A stretch of 64,000 bases of DNA, from the NCBI GenBank assembly GCA_030066015.1, contig JASJCL010000012.1, positions 124,001 through 188,000 of the forward strand, in the 5' to 3' direction. Made by a program: the position numbers and the translations under genes. Shown piece by piece: positions 58,589 through 64,000 of this stretch (the first letter of the stretch is position 1; the number at the start of each line of letters is the position of its first letter). The notes under the pieces are model-generated. The model did not search any database. It was not told the origin of the DNA and saw only the letters and a list, made by a program, of their open reading frames with translations. The DNA comes from Desulfosarcinaceae bacterium (GTDB taxonomy: Bacteria > Desulfobacterota > Desulfobacteria > Desulfobacterales > Desulfosarcinaceae).

Positions 58589-59854
58589 TCAAACCGGTAT
58601 CATCCAACCACGGCGCATTGCCAGGCGGATTCGGCCCAAGTTTTCGAGGTTGGCGAGCGGATTGCCGTCCACCACCAAGAGGTCGGCCGCTCGGTCGGCT
58701 ACGAGGGTGCCCAGCGTCTGCGCCAGATTGCAGGCGCGGGCCGCGTTGCGGGTGCCGGCGACCAGGATCTGGGCGGGCGTCATTCCGGCTGCCGCCATGA
58801 GTCGAATTTCAGCGAGGGGCATCCCCAGTTCAAAGGGGACGGGGGCCCCAGCGTAATCGGTTCCCAGGGCGACTTCGCCCCCCGCCTGGACAAAGCGGGC
58901 CAAGTTTTCGACAGCCACCTGATCGTAGTGGATATTGTGTCGCCGGCTGACCCCCTGCCATAGCTCGAGGGTGGGCACCCAGCGGACGCCAGCGGCGGCA
59001 GTCCGCTGAATCAGCTCATCCGGACAGGGGTCGACCACCATGTGGGCAATCTCGTCCACACCGGCATCCAGGGCCAGCGGGAGATCGCGTGCGCTGGTGA
59101 CATGGGCCGTGACCGGTACGCCCCGCTGATGGGCGGCCGCCACCAGGGCCTTGGCCGTTGCGGGAGGGAGCAAGGGCCAGCCACTCTGGGCGAAGGTGTA
59201 GCCCGATTCAAAGGCGGTCTTGATCACCTCGGCGCCGTCATCCACAAGGCGGTTGACCTCGCGCTCCGCGTCGGCCGGAGTGTCGACGGTGACGGCGAAT
59301 CCGTTCCAATAGGCGATGGGATAGCCGCCGGTCACATTGATAAAGGAGCCAACAGCCACGAGTTGGGCGCAGCGGGGGTTGGCGCAGAGGGTGTCGCGGA
59401 TCTTGAAAAGATTGGCCGAGTAGATGCCGAGTGCCCCCAAATCGCGCACCGTGGTCACCCCGCCGCGGGCCCATCCGGTAAGAACATCCGCCCGGTAACC
59501 ACCGTGGACATGGGCATTGATGAAGCCGGGCAGGAGGGTGCCGCCCCCCATGTCCAGGCGCGCCACGCCCTGCGGAATCTCCACCTGGCCCCGCGGGCCG
59601 GCGTCCTGGATGCGGCCCTGGTGGATCACCACCGCGGCGTCTGGCACTGGCGGCGCCCCCGTACCGTCGATGAGGGTCAGATTAATCAGGGCCAGAGGCG
59701 GCGGCTCCTCCTGGGCAGCGGCGACCCAGCCGCCGGCAAAAAGATCGCTCACCAGCAGGCTTCCGGCGGCGAGGCCGGTCTGTTTGAGGAAGGACCGTCG
59801 GGTTAGGCGGGCGGAAAGGGGCGGATCCTTGAGCGGGAGCTCTGGAGATGACAT
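58589..59854 (-). CDS. Tat-exported amidohydrolase
   Basis: A 421-residue metal-dependent hydrolase. The N-terminus has a twin-arginine signal (LTRRSFLKQTG then AAGSLLVSDLFAGGWVAAAQ), so it acts in the periplasm. Metal motifs are INAHVHGGY (HxH, about residue 99), lysine in VIKTAFESG, VTAHVTS, EIAHMVVDP and LGTDYAG, all in amidohydrolase order; it resembles imidazolonepropionase/prolidase-like members. The ATG at 59854 is chosen; no strong ribosome-binding site is seen. It is followed by the secreted hypothetical gene. Confidence 0.9.
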   Translation of the reverse strand: MSSPELPLKDPPLSARLTRRSFLKQTGLAAGSLLVSDLFAGGWVAAAQEEPPPLALINLTLIDGTGAPPVPDAAVVIHQGRIQDAGPRGQVEIPQGVARLDMGGGTLLPGFINAHVHGGYRADVLTGWARGGVTTVRDLGALGIYSANLFKIRDTLCANPRCAQLVAVGSFINVTGGYPIAYWNGFAVTVDTPADAEREVNRLVDDGAEVIKTAFESGYTFAQSGWPLLPPATAKALVAAAHQRGVPVTAHVTSARDLPLALDAGVDEIAHMVVDPCPDELIQRTAAAGVRWVPTLELWQGVSRRHNIHYDQVAVENLARFVQAGGEVALGTDYAGAPVPFELGMPLAEIRLMAAAGMTPAQILVAGTRNAARACNLAQTLGTLVADRAADLLVVDGNPLANLENLGRIRLAMRRGWMIPV

Positions 59855-60376
59855 GGCAAACTCCTTTGCGTTGGATGGGCATTGGATTCGAGGCCCTAGC
59901 CAGATCCGGCGGGCGTTTCCTCCGCCGCCCAGTAACCCCCATCGCCCCCCGCTAAAGGGGTGACCCGGCGGCGCCACGTTTGGCCGAGCGTGCCCACAAC
60001 TGGTGTGGCGCCGGAATGCGGGTAAAAAGATCTCAACTGCGGTGAGCGTTGGCACATCCCCATCCGGTCCGCGTTGAACCGCCGGATAAACGGATGGTGT
60101 TGGAACGCGATCCGCAGGGGATGCGGGCCTGCCGGCGAATCGGGTCTGGAGACGGGTCATGGGGTGCCGACGGAAGACCCGCCGGCCGGCGAAGCCTCTC
60201 AAGGCGACCCTGCGGGTTGGAGGGCGAGACGCAGGGACCAGGGCAGCCCAACCGGTTGGTGCTGTCCGGCCGCTTGATCGGACCGGCGATGGGGATCGGC
60301 GCGCCCGTATCGGCGGCCATGCTACCCGCTGTGATCGGGCAGGCGTCTTCTCCCCTTATCACACCAACCCGTGGTG
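59855..60376. other. Intergenic stretch, no gene seen
   Basis: About 520 bases between the methyltransferase stop and the amidohydrolase start. A nested hairpin at 59923-59973 (CGCCGCC/GGCGGCG with an inner CCCC/GGGG) lies in the amidohydrolase leader. Short frames here look like chance frames of GC-rich DNA. Confidence 0.5.
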
Positions 60377-61177
60377 TCAAACGGTCTCGGCTTCGATCTC
60401 CAGGCGCACCATTTGCACCCGGGTCCGCCCGTCAGCAGCGGGGGGATGGTGCTCGAGATAGCGCGCCACAACCGCCTCCAGAAACGGATCCCGCATTTCC
60501 TCGGGCAGTCGGTCGGTGTAGGGAAACCAGGTGGTCCGGAGCCACCCTTTGAGCCCCTCCCGATCCGGGTGCCGCATCTCCTTGGGGATGAGCTCGGCCC
60601 GCCGCAACCGGAAGCCGCAGGCCGGCAGCCACGCTTCGTATTGCGCCGGGGTCAGGAAATGGTAGGGAAAGGCGACCGCCTCGAGATGGGGGCGCCAGTC
60701 CCCCTGCGGCACGACAGTCTGGAGCGCTTCGTAGACCGCCTGGGCGTTGCCGCGCCCGCCCATCTGAAACAGCAGTCGGCCGCCCGGCTTGAGGCAGGCC
60801 CGCACGCCCCTCAGCACGGCGGGGTGGTCGGCCACCCAGTGGAGGGCAGCGGTGGAGAAGGCCACATCGAACCCCCGCGCCAATTGGATCCGGGCGGCAT
60901 CCATCTGTTGAAAGCGCAGGTTGGGGTGGCTGCGGCCGTCAAAGCGTTCCCGGGCCAGTTGGATCATGTCGGCCGACAGATCGATGCCGTGCACGCGGCC
61001 CAGCGGCAGGACGCGGGCAAGCCGGGCGCTGACCTTGCCGTCCCCGCAGCCGATGTCCAGGAGGGCTTCGTCCCCCTTGAGGTCGAGCTTGGCGATGAGT
61101 TCACGGGCCCACTCCAACTGGGCACCGGAGTTCTCGGCATAATCGGTGGCGTTCCAGCGTTGGCAATCGGTGGTCAT
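60377..61177 (-). CDS. SAM-dependent methyltransferase, trans-aconitate methyltransferase-like
   Basis: A 266-residue class I methyltransferase. The N-terminal NATDYAENSGAQLEWARELI is typical of Tam-like proteins, motif I is ALLDIGCGDGKVSARLAR (about residue 38), and motif post I is HGIDLSADMIQLARER, then FDVAFSTAALHWVADHPAVL. This matches the trans-aconitate/methyltransferase-11 group; the exact substrate is not clear. GAAAGAGGTCCC precedes the ATG. It is 13 bases after the AAA-type kinase gene, probably in one operon. Confidence 0.9.
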   Translation of the reverse strand: MTTDCQRWNATDYAENSGAQLEWARELIAKLDLKGDEALLDIGCGDGKVSARLARVLPLGRVHGIDLSADMIQLARERFDGRSHPNLRFQQMDAARIQLARGFDVAFSTAALHWVADHPAVLRGVRACLKPGGRLLFQMGGRGNAQAVYEALQTVVPQGDWRPHLEAVAFPYHFLTPAQYEAWLPACGFRLRRAELIPKEMRHPDREGLKGWLRTTWFPYTDRLPEEMRDPFLEAVVARYLEHHPPAADGRTRVQMVRLEIEAETV

Positions 61178-61190
61178 GGGACCTCTTTCT

Positions 61191-61730
61191 TTACTCGCGG
61201 AAGCGTGAACGCTTGGCGGCGGTGATGTGCCGCTCCAGCTCGGCTCCGAGCTGCCGGAAGCACTGCGCCGGCGTGCGGCCGGCCGTGTCGACGACGATCC
61301 GGCCGGTGGTCCACGGATGGTATTCCCGGGCCGTCACTGCGGCCCAGTCGGGCAGTACCAGCCCTGATAGGTCCGTTTTCCGGGTTGCCACCCGTCGGCG
61401 GTGTTCGGCCCTGTCGGTGCAGATCACTTCGATATCGACGGCGGCGGCACCCGCCGCGTGGGCCACCTGTCGCCACTCCCTTCTGGTCAGCGCGATGGGA
61501 TTGCAGGCATCCGCCACGACATCGTGACCCAGCCCGAGATTGTCGGCGGCCAAACGATAGCTGAGCCGGTACCCTTCGCCTTCCACCTCGATGGCGCAAA
61601 GCTCCCGAAGGGCCTGCTCCACGGTGTCGATGCGCAGGTAGACGGCGCCGGTGCGCCGTGCCAACATGCGGGCCAGGGTGGTCTTGCCGGTGCCCGGCAG
61701 ACCGGAGAAGATATGGAGGACGGGCGCCAT
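61191..61730 (-). CDS. P-loop (AAA/kinase-like) ATPase
   Basis: A 179-residue P-loop protein. Walker A is IFSGLPGTGKTTLARML (residues about 7-23), followed by TGAVYLRIDTVEQAL (the nucleoside/substrate site of zeta-toxin- and chloramphenicol-kinase-like proteins), VVADACNPIALTRREWRQVA and VDIEVICTDRAEHRRRVATR. The arginine-rich part RRRVATR fits a lid. It is a small-molecule kinase by inference. The ATG at 61730 is chosen because homology starts with MAPVLHIFSG. Confidence 0.85.
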   Translation of the reverse strand: MAPVLHIFSGLPGTGKTTLARMLARRTGAVYLRIDTVEQALRELCAIEVEGEGYRLSYRLAADNLGLGHDVVADACNPIALTRREWRQVAHAAGAAAVDIEVICTDRAEHRRRVATRKTDLSGLVLPDWAAVTAREYHPWTTGRIVVDTAGRTPAQCFRQLGAELERHITAAKRSRFRE

Positions 61731-62056
61731 GTCACGATCCCTTAAATGCCGGCGGTGTCGCGCCGGATCTGGATCCGCTCGAAATCGGCCAGAATTTTCT
61801 GGTTTACGGGGCGATGTATGCACGCCGCCAGGACGAGCGGGACGGATACCAGAGAGCGATCGGCCGCCAGCAGCAGGCCGAGGGTGATCCCTTTGGCGAA
61901 GCGGTCAGCGACGACCCGGAATCGGGGTGATCGGGACCGTCGGCAGCGATCCCGTCTCAGCCTGCCGCGACATGGGTTCCCCCCAGTGTCGAGCGGTCAT
62001 CATCCGCTCCGGGCCGCAGGTCGAACCGGGGGTCCACGACACTCGCCGCCACGTAC
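61731..62056. other. Intergenic stretch with a possible small coding remnant
   Basis: No sure gene. On the plus strand one frame (61754-61930, possible GTG start) reads DLDPLEIGQNFLVYGAMYAR and ends DDPESG; it looks protein-like but has no good ribosome-binding site. It may be a remnant or chance. Confidence 0.25.
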
Positions 62057-62401
62057 CTAGCCCGCCACGCTTTCGGCGCACGCCACGCAAAGCTCCGCTT
62101 CGGGCAGCACCACTAGGCGGGCGTGGGGAATGGGCTCTTCGCATTCCCGGCAGAGACCGAAATCGGGATCATCGATCCGCGCCAGTGCGCGCGTCAATCG
62201 GGTATGGCGCTGTTTGGCCTTGCGCAAAGCTGCCGCGTTGATACTTCTGCTGTTGATCGCTTCCATGCGCGTCAGCCGTCCAATGGCGTTGTCCGGAGAG
62301 ACCGGCTCGGCGAGGGATTGAAAGGTGGCAATATCATTCTCGGCGATGGTGATCTTCTCCTGGATGACGGCTGCCAGCTGATCTTTCTGCACCTGGTCCA
62401 T
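62057..62401 (-). CDS. TraR/DksA-type zinc-finger protein
   Basis: A 114-residue protein of the TraR/DksA C4-type family. The zinc finger is GLCRECEEPIPHARLVVLPE through ELCVACAESVAG (CxxC-x17-CxxC, about residues 84-108). The N-terminal two thirds form a helical coiled-coil-like hairpin (EKITIAENDIATFQSLAEPV, RKAKQRHTRLTRALARI) with a D-I tip. Family members bind RNA polymerase in the secondary channel; whether this shorter one does so is inferred. GGAGGGAGA precedes the ATG. Confidence 0.9.
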   Translation of the reverse strand: MDQVQKDQLAAVIQEKITIAENDIATFQSLAEPVSPDNAIGRLTRMEAINSRSINAAALRKAKQRHTRLTRALARIDDPDFGLCRECEEPIPHARLVVLPEAELCVACAESVAG

Positions 62402-62448
62402 GTCGACTGTCTCCCTCCAAATGGCTGCGCTACCGCGTCTAGCCGCTC

Positions 62449-62991
62449 TTATTCGCTAAAGGTCAGCGCTGCACTCTGCACCGCCTCGATCCGGGGCCCG
62501 AAACTGCGCATGCCGGGCAAGGTGGCGTTGTGATGGGTCCGAATCTGTTTGGCCGAGGCGTGCGCCTTGTCGTCCGTCGTGTGGGCGTCGGCCACGAGCT
62601 GGACCGGATACCCCAGCGCCGCCGCGCGGCGCACGGTGGTGTCGACACAGTATTCGGAGGCATATCCGCAGATGACCAGATAATCCACCCCGCGGGATTG
62701 CAGAATCATCTCAAGTTCGGTGCCGAGAAATGCATCCGGGGTCGTTTTTCCCACCCGGATGTCGTGGGCGATCACCTCAAGGCCGGACGCCAGCCGCCAA
62801 CCATCGCTGTTGGGCAGCAACCCCTCGCTGGCCTGCTCGTGCTGGACGAAGATCACGGGAGCGCCCGCCGATCTCGCCCGCCGAGCAAGTGCGTTGATGC
62901 GCGCAATCACCGCTTCGGCCTCGAAGGCCTTGGGGTCCGAATCGAAAAAACGCCGCTGAACATCGATGATCAAGAGGGCGGATGAGGTCAT
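62449..62991 (-). CDS. Isochorismatase-family cysteine hydrolase
   Basis: A 180-residue cysteine hydrolase. The catalytic triad is visible: Asp in LLIIDVQRRFF (residue about 10), Lys in RVGKTTPDAFLGT (about 100) and Cys in VICGYASEYCVDTTVRRAAA (about 135). Family members include nicotinamidases, isochorismatases and uncharacterised amidases. The ATG at 62991 overlaps the stop of the upstream gene by four bases (ATGA), so it is translationally coupled. The metal-ligand pattern of nicotinamidase is not obvious, so the substrate stays open. Confidence 0.9.
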   Translation of the reverse strand: MTSSALLIIDVQRRFFDSDPKAFEAEAVIARINALARRARSAGAPVIFVQHEQASEGLLPNSDGWRLASGLEVIAHDIRVGKTTPDAFLGTELEMILQSRGVDYLVICGYASEYCVDTTVRRAAALGYPVQLVADAHTTDDKAHASAKQIRTHHNATLPGMRSFGPRIEAVQSAALTFSE

Positions 62992-63497
62992 TTCGTCTCG
63001 CTTTCCTTTGCGGCTAAGGCGGAAGGGGTCACCCCCGCCAGCCCCCACCTGCCGAGGGCGGTTTCGAGCTCCGCACGCCAGCCCTCAGTTTCGATAAGAT
63101 CGGCCATCTTCTCTTTGAGGGTGGTCAACACCCCAAAAACGAGGTCGCGATGCGCTTCTGCGAACAATTGGAATTGATTACCGGCCGGGCCCTCCAGAAC
63201 GAAATGGATGAACCGCACCGCAAAGGGGCCGCCATCGACGTCGGCAGTATTCTTCAGGGCCAGTTCCATCAGCCTCGGCATGAAATGGGCCATCGCCGCA
63301 GGGCTCATATGCGGTATGGGCGACCAGGAGGTTGAACCGATCTGCTCGATTGACAGCGAGCGATGGTCCGCCAGGCACAGGGTCTGGTTGTGCTCCCGGC
63401 AATCGGGGCAATCGTCGTCATGCAGGGTGCACCGGACGGGTTTTGCAAACCCCGCAAAGCGCTCGTAGGCGATGCGAATCAGCGTGTCCCTGTCCAT
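62988..63497 (-). CDS. Conserved hypothetical protein with CxxC motif
   Basis: A 169-residue soluble protein starting at the ATG at 63497 (MDRDTLIRIAYERFAGF). The N-terminal half contains TLHDDDCPDCREHNQTLCLA, a likely metal or redox site. Downstream blocks are MAHFMPRLMELALKN, FAVRFIHFVLEGPAGNQF and FAEAHRDLVFGVLTTLKEKM. I do not recognise the family firmly. It is coupled by a four-base overlap to the isochorismatase-like hydrolase, so they may act together. Confidence 0.72.
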   Translation of the reverse strand: MDRDTLIRIAYERFAGFAKPVRCTLHDDDCPDCREHNQTLCLADHRSLSIEQIGSTSWSPIPHMSPAAMAHFMPRLMELALKNTADVDGGPFAVRFIHFVLEGPAGNQFQLFAEAHRDLVFGVLTTLKEKMADLIETEGWRAELETALGRWGLAGVTPSALAAKESETK

Positions 63498-63566
63498 TGG
63501 GGGTTCTCCAGCCTGGGCCAGGCGAGCCTGCAACGGCAATGACGATCGTCTCTAAAGGGGCCTCAC

Positions 63567-64000
63567 CTAACCGGCATAATCAAACGGATGCAGCGGCGGC
63601 GCGGCCCGGTGAAGCCACACCGCGTCCCTGTGATACCACCGCCAGGCGGCCAGGGCGGCGGCGCAGGCGGCCACATAATGGTCGCTGGGGTCGGCCACCT
63701 CACCGATCCCCTTTAGCCCTTGCTGTTGCAGCCACACCAGCAGGTTCCGGCGGGCGGATGCGTGCTGTTTGAGCCCCATGATGTCCGTCGGCGGCGCCCC
63801 CCGCAGCGCCATGGTCGCCCCGGGATGCACTTCCACGATCTGGATCTTTCGGCAAGTACTGCGCAGTAATCTGGCCACCGCTATGCCGCGCAGGGTCAGG
63901 TAGGCCATGCGGGTCATGGTTGGCGGCATGACCGCGCCGGGCCTGAGCCCGGCAGCCACCACGCGTTTGCGAAGCTCGGCATCCGCGGGCCGGTCCCCGC
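63567..64000 (-). CDS. DUF429 family protein (5' end cut by window)
   Basis: The C-terminal 144 residues of a DUF429 protein, a predicted nuclease-like (RNase H fold) family. Visible blocks are MTRMAYLTLRGIAVARLL, QIVEVHPGATMALRG, LLVWLQQQGLKGIGEVADPS and DHYVAACAAALAAWRWY, with the conserved D/H residues of the C-terminal active site. The frame is open to the window edge (DRPADAELRKRVVAAGLRPG), so the apparent GTG start at 63962 is not used. Confidence 0.82.
   Translation of the reverse strand, partial: GDRPADAELRKRVVAAGLRPGAVMPPTMTRMAYLTLRGIAVARLLRSTCRKIQIVEVHPGATMALRGAPPTDIMGLKQHASARRNLLVWLQQQGLKGIGEVADPSDHYVAACAAALAAWRWYHRDAVWLHRAAPPLHPFDYAG

Noticed and set aside
60049-60552. 167-residue plus-strand ORF
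   Set aside because: It has Arg/Pro/Gly-rich chance composition and overlaps the methyltransferase gene in antisense.

Overview
The window is a GC-rich bacterial chromosome segment. Gene content and order suggest a deltaproteobacterium (Desulfobacterota), most like the Desulfosarcina/Desulfococcus group. The grounds are the block rpmF - (acyl-CoA dehydrogenase) - fabG - acpP - fabF - rpiB - glyA - dCMP deaminase - nrdR - ribD - ribE - ribBA - ribH - nusB, the ispG-proS-rel block with an archaeal/eukaryal-type ProRS, a glnS gene, a PaaI-type thioesterase, DUF169 and a lone molybdopterin enzyme. The taxonomic call is inference; no rRNA gene is present. I see no phage, insertion sequence, integron or CRISPR array.

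Region 1 (1-20 kb) is a housekeeping core, almost all on the minus strand. It reads, in transcription order, ispG-proS-rel (isoprenoid precursor, tRNA charging, stringent response; rel runs off the left edge) and, separately, rpmF-acd-fabG-acpP-fabF (fatty-acid synthesis), a hairpin terminator, then rpiB-glyA-dCMP deaminase-nrdR-ribD-ribE-ribBA-ribH-nusB-MBL hydrolase (one-carbon, nucleotide and riboflavin metabolism). Two plus-strand genes interrupt it: a membrane-bound lytic transglycosylase (MltF type) and a small PilZ protein with a sigma-54-like promoter.

Region 2 (20-24.2 kb) is a glutamate/glutamine decoding cluster on the plus strand: gltX, tRNA-Gln(CUG) with its own promoter and a strong terminator, a small basic protein, and glnS. 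Region 3 (24.4-30.1 kb) holds a Tat-exported FAD oxidoreductase of the phytoene-desaturase type, a LytS-like kinase with a LytTR response regulator, and a convergent molybdopterin oxidoreductase.

Region 4 (30.2-64 kb) is an accessory region of mostly single, minus-strand genes: five GNAT acetyltransferases, both AlkD- and AlkC-type alkylation-repair proteins, VOC, cupin, RidA and ICMT-type proteins, small exporters, an MmyB-type regulator, a broken DUF2834 gene, and several unrecognised genes. Within it lies a four-gene MacAB-like export operon (ATPase, two separate permeases, HlyD adaptor; 44.3-48.9 kb). The right edge cuts a DUF429 gene. The most unusual items are the DUF2834 gene with two in-frame TGA codons, the acyl-CoA dehydrogenase inside the fatty-acid synthesis operon, the tRNA-Gln placed between the two synthetases of its family, and the secreted protein gene whose frame runs antisense into its neighbour.
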